Below, in pieces: positions 38,245-48,300 of a stretch of DNA of 64,000 nt. The translations under genes were made by a program, and so were the position numbers. The DNA lies in NCBI RefSeq assembly GCF_001298265.1, contig NZ_LGSZ01000053.1, positions 1 to 64,000 on the forward strand, written 5' to 3'. The notes under the pieces were generated by a model. That model had not been told where the DNA came from. It saw only the letters and a list, made by a program, of their open reading frames with translations, and did not search any database. The DNA is from Allobosea vaviloviae (GTDB lineage Bacteria > Pseudomonadota > Alphaproteobacteria > Rhizobiales > Beijerinckiaceae). Position 1 is the stretch's first letter, and each line of letters begins with the position of its first letter.

Positions 38245-39126
38245 TCAACGGTCCAGCAGCCGCTCGATCTCCTGGCGGATCTGCGGGCCGAGATCGCTGC
38301 GGTCGAGCGCATAGGCGATATTGGCCGTCAGGAAGCCGATCTTCGAGCCGGTATCGTAGATGTCGCCGTCAAAGCGCACCGCGTGGAACGGCTCCAGCCG
38401 CGACAGGGCGATCATCGAATCGGTCAGCTGGATTTCGCCGCCCGCGCCCGGCTCCTGGTTGGCCAGCAGATTGAAGATCGTCGGCTGGAGGATGTAGCGG
38501 CCAGTGATGTGCAGGTTCGAGGGCGCCGTGCCCTTGGCCGGCTTCTCGACCATCTTGGTCACCTTCGACACCTTGGCCTCGCGGTTCTCGACGCCGACGA
38601 TGCCGTATTGATGGGTCTGGTCGTCCGGCACCGGCGCCACCGCGATATGGTTGCCGCCATGCTTGTTGTAGGCATCGATCATCTCGGCAAGGCAGCCCTT
38701 GCCATGGGTGTGATGCAGCATGTCGGGCAGCAGCAGCGCGAAAGGCTCGTCATCGCCGATGATGTCGCGCGCGCACCAGACGGCATGGCCGAGGCCCAGA
38801 GGCGCCTGCTGGCGGGTAAAGCTGGTCGCGCCGGCGGGAGGCAGATCGGCCAGCAGCGCCTCCAGTTCCTTGACCTTGTTACGCTTGCGCAGCGTGTCGT
38901 CGAGCTCGTAGGCCAGATCGAAATGATCCTCGATTACCGCCTTGTTGCGGCCGGTGATGAAGACGAAATGCTCGATGCCGGCCGCGCGCGCCTCGTCGAT
39001 GACATGCTGGACGACAGGCCGATCGACGATGGTCAGCATCTCCTTGGGAATCGCCTTGGTGGCAGGCAGGAAGCGGGTGCCGAGACCGGCGACGGGGAAG
39101 ACGGCCTTGCGGATGCGTTTCGTCAT
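38245..39126 (-). CDS. galU: UTP-glucose-1-phosphate uridylyltransferase
   Basis: 293 residues. It makes UDP-glucose for exopolysaccharide, LPS and glucans. Nucleotidyltransferase motifs: FPVAGLGTRFLPATKAIPKEML, APLGLGHAVWCA, LLPDMLHHTH, KMVEKP and the GDIYDTGSKIGF product site. It is divergent from galE across 174 bases, so UDP-glucose and UDP-galactose supply are linked. The sequence just before the ATG is CCTCCC rather than a ribosome site, which is unusual. Confidence 0.96.
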   Translation of the reverse strand: MTKRIRKAVFPVAGLGTRFLPATKAIPKEMLTIVDRPVVQHVIDEARAAGIEHFVFITGRNKAVIEDHFDLAYELDDTLRKRNKVKELEALLADLPPAGATSFTRQQAPLGLGHAVWCARDIIGDDEPFALLLPDMLHHTHGKGCLAEMIDAYNKHGGNHIAVAPVPDDQTHQYGIVGVENREAKVSKVTKMVEKPAKGTAPSNLHITGRYILQPTIFNLLANQEPGAGGEIQLTDSMIALSRLEPFHAVRFDGDIYDTGSKIGFLTANIAYALDRSDLGPQIRQEIERLLDR

Positions 39127-39300
39127 GGGAGGTCCAATTGGCGCCTGGGCCGGGCTTGCCTGTGGCGGTGCGGGTGGAGAGCGGCCGGCTCCTGACTTGC
39201 GGGGAGCCGGCCACGGCGACTAATAGCAGAACGAGCTTGAGAACCCGTCAACGCTTTTTGCGAGGAGGCGGTTCCGGGTGGCGGTAGCGGGCATTCGACC

Positions 39301-40290
39301 ATGGCTGTACTTGTTTCGGGCGGTGCCGGCTATATCGGCAGCCACATGGTGCTTGAACTGCTCGACCGTGGCGAGAGCGTCGTCGTGCTCGACAATCTCT
39401 CGACCGGCTTCTGGTGGGCCGTGCCGAAGGAGGCCGTGCTGATCCAGGGCGACATCGCCGACCAGGAGCTGGTCGCGCGCGTCATCGCAGAGCATGCTGT
39501 CACCGAGATCGCCCATTTCGCCGCCAGGATCGTGGTTCCGGAATCCGTCGCCGATCCTCTCGGCTATTATCTCAACAACACCGTGAAGACGCGCAGCCTT
39601 CTGGAGAGCGCCGTGCGCGGCGGCGTCCAACGAATCATCTTCTCCTCCACCGCGGCGGTCTATGGCGAACCCGCGATCAGCCCGGTGCCAGAGGAGATCG
39701 AACTCCACCCGATCAACCCCTATGGCCGCTCCAAGCTGATGAGCGAGTGGATGCTCTCCGACGTCGCCCGCGCCCATGGCCTGAGTTTCGTCGTCCTGCG
39801 CTACTTCAACGTCGCCGGGGCCGATCCGAAGGGCCGCTCCGGCCAGTCATCGCCCAACGCCACCCATCTGATCAAGGTCGCAGGGCAAGCGGCACTGGGC
39901 CAGCGCGACGGGCTCGAGGTCTTCGGCACCGACTACCCCACGCCCGACGGCACCTGCATCCGCGACTACATCCACGTCACCGACCTCGCCCGCGCCCATC
40001 TCTGCGCGCTCGATCATCTGCGCACAGGCGGAAAAAGCCTGACGCTGAACTGCGGCTATGGCCGGGGCTATTCGGTCAACGAGGTCGTCGCGGTCGTGAA
40101 AAAGGTCTCGGGCGTCGATTTCCCGGTGAAGCTGTCGGGCCGCCGGGCCGGCGACCCCGCCTCGCTGGTCGCCAAGGCCGACCGCATCCGCACCGAGCTC
40201 GGCTGGACGCCGGAGCATGACGACCTCGAAGAGATCGTCCGCCAGGCGCTGGACTGGGAGCAGAGGCTGAAGACGCGCAACGCGGTGTGA
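39301..40290 (+). CDS. galE: UDP-glucose 4-epimerase
   Basis: 329 residues. It interconverts UDP-glucose and UDP-galactose with bound NAD. GGAGYIGSH is the NAD loop; FSSTAAVYG, the YGRSK pair (Tyr and Lys of the SDR site), RYFNVAGADP and GTCIRDYIHVTDLARAH are all intact. The ATG at 39301 has only a weak ribosome site. It is divergent from galU and ends 12 bases from the convergent rnk. Confidence 0.95.
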   Translation: MAVLVSGGAGYIGSHMVLELLDRGESVVVLDNLSTGFWWAVPKEAVLIQGDIADQELVARVIAEHAVTEIAHFAARIVVPESVADPLGYYLNNTVKTRSLLESAVRGGVQRIIFSSTAAVYGEPAISPVPEEIELHPINPYGRSKLMSEWMLSDVARAHGLSFVVLRYFNVAGADPKGRSGQSSPNATHLIKVAGQAALGQRDGLEVFGTDYPTPDGTCIRDYIHVTDLARAHLCALDHLRTGGKSLTLNCGYGRGYSVNEVVAVVKKVSGVDFPVKLSGRRAGDPASLVAKADRIRTELGWTPEHDDLEEIVRQALDWEQRLKTRNAV

Positions 40291-40302
40291 CGCAGCCGAC
40301 CT

Positions 40303-40728
40303 TTAGCCCGCCATCGCCAGATCGGCCGGCTCCCTGACCTGCGTCACGGTCAGGCGGCGGCGCTCGCCCGAGCGCGTCGTCCAGTCGATCGACTTCCCGG
40401 CGGCCATGCCGATCAGCGCCACGCCGACCGGCGTCATCACCGAAATCCTGCCGGCATCGACATCGGCATGCTGCGGCGCGACCAGCGTGATCGTCGTCGC
40501 CTTGCCGGAGGCCTCGTCGCGGAAGGTGACGCCACTCCCGATGCGGACATGATCGGCCGAGTGGCGCCCCTCCGGCAGGATGCGGGCGCGGTCGAGTTCG
40601 CGGGACAGTTCGGCCGCGAGATCGGCCATGCCTTCGCCCGCGCCGGCGACGGTGCGGCTCAAAAGGAGATGGTCGCCAGCGGTCAGCACGATGGCGGGCC
40701 GCGACGGACGCTTCGGAGCGATGGTCAT
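40303..40728 (-). CDS. rnk: Regulator of nucleoside diphosphate kinase, GreA/GreB C-terminal type
   Basis: 141 residues beginning MTIAPKRPSRPAIVLTAGDH. The C-terminal half (from about residue 65: VRIGSGVTFRD, ITLVAPQHADVDAGRISVMTPVGVALIGM, IDWTTRSGERRRLTV) is the FKBP-like domain shared by GreA, GreB and Rnk. The N-terminus is a short helical arm, not the long Gre coiled coil, so it is Rnk-like; Rnk binds RNA polymerase in E. coli. The frame extends to 40842 but the ATG at 40728 matches the family. Confidence 0.85.
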   Translation of the reverse strand: MTIAPKRPSRPAIVLTAGDHLLLSRTVAGAGEGMADLAAELSRELDRARILPEGRHSADHVRIGSGVTFRDEASGKATTITLVAPQHADVDAGRISVMTPVGVALIGMAAGKSIDWTTRSGERRRLTVTQVREPADLAMAG

Positions 40729-41100
40729 GACGAAATCCTGGGACTGAAACGGCAGCCGCAGCGGAGGTCCATCGACCGCGCCGTCTCGCGACTGTCCAAA
40801 AAAGGGAGGTGGTGAAGGCAGTAGCGCCGGATGGCGCGGCAAGGGCCCCGAACCCGGGGCGCGCTGCGCGGCGGGCGCGGGGCTAATGGCCCGCGATGAG
40901 ATTGCCCCAGCGGTGCAGACCGCAGCAGAACCGGAGATGGCTGTTCATGCCCGCAAGGCTCGGCCAAGCACCGCGCTTTGTCAAATCGAGCCACTGTGAC
41001 GCGCCGTGCATCGATGGCATTGCCGCCACGCTTAACCTTTGGTTAATCTTGTTCAGGCGCTCTGGAGCGACCCCGTTTTTGCAGCCATCCCGAGTGCCCC
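40729..41100. other. Intergenic region upstream of the lytic transglycosylase
   Basis: 372 bases with no supported gene. The one clear element is the perfect CtrA-type box at 41032-41046. Confidence 0.5.
41032..41046. promoter_or_regulatory. CtrA-type box upstream of the MltB-like gene
   Basis: TTAA-CCTTTGG-TTAA is an exact TTAA-N7-TTAA match and itself an inverted repeat (TTAACC...GGTTAA). It lies 54 bases before the ATG at 41101, where CtrA sites commonly sit. Confidence 0.55.
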
Positions 41101-42345
41101 ATGCGCCTGTCCGTCATCGCCGCCACGGCCCTGATCAGCTTCGCGCCGGCGCTCGCGCAGACCACGGGCTCGATCAGCACCTCCGCCGCTAAGGCGAGAG
41201 ACGCCACGCCGACACCGGTCGCACGGCCTGCGAACTCCGGCTTCGACACCTTCTTGCAGCGACTTTGGCCGCTGGCGCAGGCGCGCGGCATTTCGCGTGC
41301 GACCTTCGACGCCGCCTTTCGCGGCGTCACGCCCGATCCTGCGATCACCGCGCTGACGCGGAAGCAGTCGGAATTCACCGCGCCGATCTGGGGCTATCTC
41401 AGCAGCGCGGTGGGCGGCACGCGCATCCCCCGCGGCCGCGACGCCGCCACTGAGAATGCCGGCGTGCTGGCGCAGGTCGAGGCGCGCTACGGCGTGCCCC
41501 GGGAGATCGTGCTCGGCGTCTGGGGCATGGAAACCAATTACGGCGCCTTCAAGGGCGACAAGGACACGATCCGCTCGCTGGCGACGCTCGCCCATCTGCG
41601 CTATCGCGGCGACTTCTTCCGCGACGAGCTTCTGACCGCGCTGGAGCTGATCGAGGAAGGCCATGTCGAGCGCCGCGAATTGCGCGGCTCCTGGGCCGGC
41701 GCCATGGGCCACACCCAGTTCATGCCGTCGAGCTACCGCAAATACGCGGTCGACTTCACCGGCGACGGCCATGCCGACATCTGGAGCTCGACCGCCGACG
41801 CGCTCGCCTCCACCGCCAACTACCTCAAGGGCTATGGCTGGGTGCAGGGCCTGCCCTGGGGCCTGGAAGTGACCCTGCCCGAGGGCTTCGACCACAAGCT
41901 CTACAAGACGAGCTTCTCGGCCTTCTCGTCGGCCGGCGTGCGCCGCGCCGATGGCGGCCGACTGCCCTCTTCTGGCGAGGCGAGGCTGTTCTACCCCGCC
42001 GGCCATCGCGGCCCGGTGATGCTGCTGACCGAGAATTTCGACGTCATCAAGAAGTACAATTCGTCGGACGCCTATGCGCTCGCGGTCGGCCATCTCGGCG
42101 ACCGCATCATGGGCCGCGCGGCGATCCAGGCCGACTGGCCGGTCCAGGCGCCTCGCCTCGACAAATCGGGCATGCAGGACGTCCAGCGCCGGCTGAAGGC
42201 GCTCGGCCTCTACAACCACGACGCCGATGGCCGCATCGGCACCGGCACGCGCGAGGCCGTGAGGCAATATCAGCTCCGCAACGGCGAGATCGCCGATGGC
42301 TGGCCCACCCCGGCCCTGCTGGCAAAGATGCGCGCCGGAAGCTGA
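41101..42345 (+). CDS. Lytic murein transglycosylase, MltB-like with peptidoglycan-binding domain
   Basis: 414 residues with a signal peptide (VIAATALISFAPALAQ). The SLT domain (about 45-340) has the catalytic Glu in LGVWGMETNYGAFKG, plus GSWAGAMGHTQFMPSSY and DIWSSTADALASTANYLKGYGW, as in MltB. A C-terminal peptidoglycan-binding repeat follows (MQDVQRRLKALGLYNHDADGRIGTGTREAVRQYQ). It cleaves glycan strands to 1,6-anhydro ends in the periplasm. No lipobox, so it is soluble. A CtrA-type box upstream suggests cell-division timing. Confidence 0.92.
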   Translation: MRLSVIAATALISFAPALAQTTGSISTSAAKARDATPTPVARPANSGFDTFLQRLWPLAQARGISRATFDAAFRGVTPDPAITALTRKQSEFTAPIWGYLSSAVGGTRIPRGRDAATENAGVLAQVEARYGVPREIVLGVWGMETNYGAFKGDKDTIRSLATLAHLRYRGDFFRDELLTALELIEEGHVERRELRGSWAGAMGHTQFMPSSYRKYAVDFTGDGHADIWSSTADALASTANYLKGYGWVQGLPWGLEVTLPEGFDHKLYKTSFSAFSSAGVRRADGGRLPSSGEARLFYPAGHRGPVMLLTENFDVIKKYNSSDAYALAVGHLGDRIMGRAAIQADWPVQAPRLDKSGMQDVQRRLKALGLYNHDADGRIGTGTREAVRQYQLRNGEIADGWPTPALLAKMRAGS

Positions 42346-42370
42346 CGTTCGCACCGTCCTGCACTATATT
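42342..42370 (+). promoter_or_regulatory. Candidate promoter of the SGNH hydrolase gene
   Basis: CTGACG (42342-42347), 17 bases, TATATT (42365-42370). The -35 overlaps the stop codon of the upstream transglycosylase gene; predicted start of transcription near 42377, about 33 bases before the ATG at 42410. Confidence 0.5.
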
Positions 42371-42409
42371 GCCAGGATGCCGCTCGCCGGCGCGGGATTT
42401 AAGAGCCCG

Positions 42410-43630
42410 ATGCGTTTGTGCTCCCTGCTCACGCTGTTCGCAGCCACCTGCCTGCTGCTCCTGACCGGAGCGCAGACGACGCTCGCCCAACAGGCGCGTC
42501 AGCAGCAGCCGCAGCCCCAACCGCAGCGCGGCTTCTTCCAGTTCTTCTGGCAGCAGCCCGCGCCGCCGCCCGTCGTCCAGCCTCAGCGCCAGCGGGTCGC
42601 ACCCGTCGTGCGCCGCCGCCCCGCGGCACCGGTCGTGGTCCGGGACGATCCCGTCATTCCCAAGGTCGATGTCGCGCATCATCTGCTGGTAATGGGCGAT
42701 TCGCTCGCCCATCTGCTCGCCGGCGGCCTGGAGGACGCGCTGGAGGACCGGCCCGACCTTGCCGTCCTTACCCGAGCCAAGGCCGATTCGGGCCTCGTCC
42801 GCAGCGATTTCTACGATTGGCCCAAGGTGGCGGCCGATCTGCTGGCGGGCGACCAGAAGATCAGCCTCGGCGTCATGATGATCGGCCTGAACGACCGGCA
42901 GGCCATCCGCGAGGGCGACACGGTCCACGAGCCACTGAGCCCGCGCTGGCTCGAACTCTATCGCGAGCGCATCGCCGCGGTGACGCAGGTCTTCGCGGCT
43001 AAGCGCGTGCCGCTGATCTGGGTCGGCGCGCCACCCGTGCAGAACGGCAGGCTCTCGGCCGATTTCGTCACTTTCAACGAGCAGTACCGCCAGCAGGTCG
43101 AGCGCGCGGGCGGGCAATATGTCGATCTCTGGGGCGCCTTCGTCGATTCAGAAAGCCGCTACACGGCGATGGGCCCCGACGTCTCCGGCCAGACCATGCG
43201 GCTGCGGCTCGGCGACGGCATCCATTTCACGGCGGCCGGCGCCCGCAAGGCGGCGCATTTCGTCGATCTGCTGGTGCGCCGGATGTTCGAGCCGGGAGCG
43301 CAGGGCAGCGTGATCGCGCTGCCGGTCTCTCCCGACACCGGCGCACCCTCCAGCCCGGAACTGCAGCCCGGCGGCGTCGAACGCCTGATCGACCAGATGG
43401 TCGCGGGCCTGCCCACGATCAGCCTGCCGGCCGCGCTCCAGGCCAAGCCGGCGGCCGGGCCGATCCTGCCACTCACCGGCGCGACGACGGGCGAGCAGGC
43501 GCTGCTGGTCTCGATTCCCGACGCAAGGGGACGCGGCGAGATCGCCGGCCAGCTCGACCGCATCTTCGGCGAGGGCGTGCTGCCCGAGCCGAAGCCCGGA
43601 CGCATGGACGATTACCGTTGGCCGCGGTGA
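42410..43630 (+). CDS. Exported SGNH/GDSL hydrolase (DUF459-like)
   Basis: 406 residues. A signal peptide (LLTLFAATCLLLLTGAQTTLAQ) is followed by a Gln/Pro-rich stretch and an SGNH domain from about residue 95: LLVMGDSLAHLLAGG (nucleophile Ser), GLNDR (Asn), and DGIHFTAAGARKAAHF (Asp and His). Rhizobial proteins of this type have been linked to exopolysaccharide or peptidoglycan acyl modification, but the substrate here is unknown. The C-terminal ~130 residues are low complexity. An ATG at 42377 is an alternative start. Confidence 0.82.
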   Translation: MRLCSLLTLFAATCLLLLTGAQTTLAQQARQQQPQPQPQRGFFQFFWQQPAPPPVVQPQRQRVAPVVRRRPAAPVVVRDDPVIPKVDVAHHLLVMGDSLAHLLAGGLEDALEDRPDLAVLTRAKADSGLVRSDFYDWPKVAADLLAGDQKISLGVMMIGLNDRQAIREGDTVHEPLSPRWLELYRERIAAVTQVFAAKRVPLIWVGAPPVQNGRLSADFVTFNEQYRQQVERAGGQYVDLWGAFVDSESRYTAMGPDVSGQTMRLRLGDGIHFTAAGARKAAHFVDLLVRRMFEPGAQGSVIALPVSPDTGAPSSPELQPGGVERLIDQMVAGLPTISLPAALQAKPAAGPILPLTGATTGEQALLVSIPDARGRGEIAGQLDRIFGEGVLPEPKPGRMDDYRWPR

Positions 43631-43645
43631 GGGCATCACATCTGC

Positions 43646-43761
43646 CGTCATTCCGGGCGAAGCGCAGCGCAGACCCGGAATCCATGCCGGATGCTCAAAG
43701 GACCAGCGCTCTGGCATGGATTCCGGATCGGCGCCGCTGACGCGGCTTGTCCGGAATGACG
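43646..43761. repeat. Dispersed intergenic palindrome, copy R5 (subtype A)
   Basis: Begins CGTCATTCCGGGCGAAGCG and ends GTCCGGAATGACG. The GGCGCCGCTGACGCGGCTTGTCC block is in the opposite orientation compared with R1, R2 and R6, so the copy is inverted. Located between convergent genes. Confidence 0.85.
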
Positions 43762-43777
43762 GCGTACTGAGCAGATC

Positions 43778-45202
43778 TCACACCGGCAAAATCGTCTCGC
43801 CCATCAGATGCTTGTCGATCGCATGCGCCGCCTGGCGGCCCTCGCGGATCGCCCAGACGACGAGCGACTGGCCCCGCCGCATGTCGCCGGCGACGAAGAC
43901 GTTCTCGACGCTGGTGCGGTAGTCGCGCTCATTGGCGATGACGTTGGCGCGCTTGTCGACCGCCACGCCCGACTGCGCGATCATACCCTCGATCAGCGAT
44001 CCCGCGAAGCCAATGGCGAGGAAGCAGAGATCGGCCTGCAGGACGAATTCAGTCCCTGCGATCGGCTTGCGCTTCTCGTCGACGCGCACGCATTTCACCC
44101 CGGTCAGGCGGCCGTTGCGGCCTTCCAGCCCGAGCGTCGCGGCCTGGAACTCGCGCTCTGCGCCCTCGGCCTGCGAGGAGGAGGTGCGGAACTTCGTCGG
44201 CCAATACGGCCAGACCGTCAGCTTGTTCTCGATCTCCGGCGCCATTGGCCGAATGTCGAGCTGCGTCACCGAGAGCGCGCCCTGGCGGAAGGCCGTGCCG
44301 ACGCAGTCGGATGCCGTGTCGCCGCCGCCGATGACCACGACATGCTTGCCCCCGGCCAGGATCGGCGTGATCTTCGAGACATCCTCGCCGCCGGTGCGTT
44401 TGTTCTGCTGGGTGAGATACGGCATCGCGTAGTGCACGCCCTGCAGGTTGGTGTCGGGCAGGCCGGGATCGCGCGGCGCCTCGGCCCCGCCGGTCATCAG
44501 CACGGCGTCGTGCTCGGCGGTCAGCGTCGCGAAGGGCACGGTGACGCCGACATGGACGTTGTAGTGGAAAGTGACGCCCTCGGCCTCCATCTGCTTCACG
44601 CGGCGGTCGATGTGCTTCTTTTCCATCTTGAAGTCGGGAATGCCGTAGCGCAGCAGGCCGCCGGCGCGTGCCTCGCGCTCATAAAGATGCACCTCATGGC
44701 CGACGCGCGCGAGCTGCTGCGCCGCCGCCAAGCCGGCCGGGCCGGAGCCGACGACGGCGATCTTCTTGCCGGTGCGGATCGTGGCGGGCTCGGGCACGAT
44801 CCAACCCTCCTGCCAGCCCTTGTCGGCGATGGCCTGCTCGATCGTCTTGATCGTCACCGGCATATTCTCGAGGTTCAGCGTGCAAGCCTCCTCGCAGGGC
44901 GCGGGGCAGATGCGGCCGGTGAACTCCGGAAAGTTGTTGGTCGAGTGCAGATTGCTCAGCGCATCCTGCCAGCCCCCGGAGAAGACCAGCTCGTTCCAGT
45001 CGGGGATCTGGTTGTGGACCGGGCAGCCGGTCGGCCCATGGCAGAACGGGATGCCGCAATCCATGCAGCGCGCCGCCTGCTTCTTGATGTCGCGCTCCTC
45101 CAGCGGGAGCGTGAACTCCCGGAAATGCCGGATGCGGTCGCCGGCGAGCTGATACTTCTGCTCCTGCCGGTCGTATTCGAGGAAACCCGTGACCTTGCCC
45201 AT
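43778..45202 (-). CDS. gltD: Glutamate synthase [NADPH] small subunit
   Basis: 474 residues. It passes electrons from NADPH through FAD and iron-sulphur clusters to GltB for glutamate synthesis. Cys clusters for the [4Fe-4S] centres are near the N-terminus (CMDCGIPFCHGPTGCPV and CPAPCEEACTLN). VVGSGPAGLAAAQQLA is the FAD loop and VVIGGGDTASDCVG the NADPH loop; FVAGDMRRGQSLVVWAI closes the FAD site. MGKVTGFLEYDR at 45202 is the standard start. It follows gltB after 114 bases. Confidence 0.96.
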   Translation of the reverse strand: MGKVTGFLEYDRQEQKYQLAGDRIRHFREFTLPLEERDIKKQAARCMDCGIPFCHGPTGCPVHNQIPDWNELVFSGGWQDALSNLHSTNNFPEFTGRICPAPCEEACTLNLENMPVTIKTIEQAIADKGWQEGWIVPEPATIRTGKKIAVVGSGPAGLAAAQQLARVGHEVHLYEREARAGGLLRYGIPDFKMEKKHIDRRVKQMEAEGVTFHYNVHVGVTVPFATLTAEHDAVLMTGGAEAPRDPGLPDTNLQGVHYAMPYLTQQNKRTGGEDVSKITPILAGGKHVVVIGGGDTASDCVGTAFRQGALSVTQLDIRPMAPEIENKLTVWPYWPTKFRTSSSQAEGAEREFQAATLGLEGRNGRLTGVKCVRVDEKRKPIAGTEFVLQADLCFLAIGFAGSLIEGMIAQSGVAVDKRANVIANERDYRTSVENVFVAGDMRRGQSLVVWAIREGRQAAHAIDKHLMGETILPV

Positions 45203-45316
45203 GTCTGTGTCTCTCGCCGTCCTGCCCGGCTCTGAGCCGGGCATCCCCGTTTGGCCGAGGCGCCTGTCCTGATGAGGTTCCGGATCGAACGCGCCGACCG
45301 GAGCTGACGTCCCGTC

Positions 45317-48300
45317 CTATTCCGCCGCCTGCAAGGTGCGCGCCTGTTCCATCTCGCGCAGCGCGCGGCGGTATTCGACCGGCATCACCTTGACGAATTT
45401 GGTGCGGTACTCGGCCCAGTTGTCGAGGATGCGACGCGCCGTCTCCGAACCGGTATAGTCGACATGGTTCGTCAGCATCTGCATCAGGCGCTCCTCGTCG
45501 TGGCCCGACATGTTGGCCATGTCGATGCGGCCCTTATGCTCGAGATCGCCGCCGTGATGGTGCAGCCGCTCCATCAGGTCCTCCTCCTCCTCGACCGGCT
45601 CGAGATCGACCATGGAGAGGTTGCAGCGCGCCGCGAAGCTCTTGTCCTCGTCCAGCACATAGGCGATGCCGCCTGACATGCCCGCCGCGAAGTTGCGCCC
45701 CGTCGGCCCGATCACGGCGACGACGCCGCCGGTCATGTATTCGCAGCCATGGTCACCCGTGCCCTCGACCACCGCGATGGCGCCCGAATTGCGCACGGCG
45801 AAGCGCTCGCCGGCGACGCCGCGGAAATAGGCCTCACCCGCGATCGCCCCGTAAAGCACCGTGTTGCCCACGATGATCGAGCGCTCCGGCACGGCCTTCG
45901 AGGCCGGATCGGGCTTGACGATCAGCTTGCCGCCCGAGAGCCCCTTGCCGACATAGTCATTGGCCTGTCCGGTCAGCTCGACGGTGACGCCCGCCGCCAG
46001 GAAGGCCGCGAAGCTCTGGCCCGAGGTGCCCTTGAGCTTCACCGTGATGGTGTCGTCGGGCAGGCCGGCATGGCCGTACTTCTTGGCGACGACGCCAGAC
46101 AGCATCGCGCCGACGCTGCGGTCGACATTGCAGATCGGATGTTCGAGCACGACCGGCGTACCGCCCTCGATCGCCCCCGTCGCGCCCGCGATCAGCTTGC
46201 GGTCGAGGACGTCGTCGATCGGATGCTTCTGCAGCTCGACATGGCGGATCGCCACGCCGGGCATGTCGACCTTGTGGAAGAGCCTCGAGAAATCCAGCCC
46301 CTTGGCCTTCCAGTGGTCGAGTGCCTCGCGCTTGTCGAGCAGATCGGACCGGCCGACGATCTCGTCGAGATGGGTGAAGCCCATCTGCGCCATGATCTTG
46401 CGCACGTCCTCGGCGACGAAGAAGAAGTAGTTGACGACATGCTCGGGCAGGCCCTTGAAGCGCTTGCGCAGCACCGGATCCTGCGTCGCGACGCCGACCG
46501 GGCAGGTGTTGAGATGGCACTTGCGCATCATGATGCAGCCGGCCGCGATCAGCGGCGCGGTCGAGAAGCCGAACTCGTCGGCCCCCAGCAGCGCGCCGAT
46601 CACCACGTCGCGGCCGGTGCGAAGCCCGCCATCGACCTGAAGCGCGACGCGCCCGCGCAGCTTGTTCAAGACAAGCGTCTGCTGCGTCTCGGCGAGACCG
46701 ATCTCCCAGGGGGAGCCGGCATGCTTCAGCGAGGTCAGCGGGCTCGCGCCCGTGCCGCCCTCGAAGCCCGAGATGGTGATGTGGTCGGCGCGCGACTTGG
46801 CGACGCCGGCCGCGACCGTGCCGACCCCGATCTCGGAGACCAGCTTGACCGAGACATCGGCCGCCGGATTGACGTTCTTCAAATCGAAGATCAGCTGCGC
46901 CAGATCCTCGATCGAATAAATGTCGTGATGCGGCGGCGGCGAGATCAGCCCGACGCCCGGGGTCGAATGCCGGACCTTGGCGATCTTGGCATCGACCTTG
47001 TGGCCGGGCAGCTGCCCGCCCTCGCCGGGCTTGGCACCCTGCGCCACCTTGATCTGCATGACGTCGGCATTGGCGAGATACTCCGCCGTGACGCCGAAGC
47101 GGCCCGAGGCGATCTGCTTGATCGCCGAGCGCTTCGAGCGCCCATCCGCCATCGGCTTGAAGCGGATCGCTTCTTCGCCGCCCTCGCCGGTGTTGGACTT
47201 GCCGCCGATCTGGTTCATCGCGATGGCCATCGTCTCATGCGCCTCGCGCGAGATCGAGCCGAAGGACATTGCCCCGGTGGCGAAGCGCTTCACGATCTCC
47301 GAAGCCGGCTCGACGCTCTCCAGCGGCACGGGCTGGCGCCCGTCCTCAAGCGCCTGCCTGAGCTTGAACAGCCCGCGGATGGTGGTCAGCCGCTGCTCCT
47401 CGTCATTGACCTGGCGGGCGAAGTCCTCATAGCGATCCTGCGCGTTCAGCCTGACCGCATGCTGCAGCGAGGCGACGACGTCGGGCTGCCAGACATGGTC
47501 CTCGCCGCGGATGCGGTACATGTACTCGCCGCCGATATCGAGGCTGTTGCGATAGACCGGCGCGTCGCCGAAGGCGTCCTTGTGACGGCTGACGCTCTCC
47601 TGCGCGATCTCGTCGAGGCCGACGCCCTCGATCGCGGTGCCCGTGCCGAAGAAGTAGCGTTCGACGAAGTCGCTCTTGAGGCCGACGGCATCGAAGATCT
47701 GCGCGCCGCAATAGGACTGGTAGGTCGAGATGCCCATCTTGGACATGACCTTGAGCACGCCCTTGCCGACCGACTTGATGTAGCGCTTCACCACCTCATA
47801 GGCGTCGACCTCGGTCGGGAACGCACCTTGCGCATGCTGGTCGAGCAGCGTGTCGAAGGCGAGATAGGGGTTGATCGCCTCCGCGCCATAGCCGGCCAGG
47901 CAGCAGAAATGATGGATCTCGCGCGGCTCGCCCGATTCCAGCACCAGACCGACCGAGGTGCGCAGGCCCTTGCGGATCAGGTGATGATGCACCGCCGCCG
48001 TCGCCAGCAGCGCCGGGATCGGGATGCGATCGGACCCGACCTGCCGGTCGGACAGGATGATGATGTTGTAGCCGCCATGGACCGCAGCCTCCGCCCGCTC
48101 GCAGAGCCGCTCCACCGCCTCGCTCATGCCGGCGGCGCCATCACGCGCCGGATAGGTGAAGTCGATGGTCTTGGTGTCGAAGCGGTCCTCGTAATGCCCG
48201 ATGCAGCGGATCTTCTCGAGATCGTCGTTGGTCAGGATCGGCGTGCGGACCTCGAGCCGCTTGCGACGCGAGGTGCCCTCCAGATCGAGGATGTTCGGCC

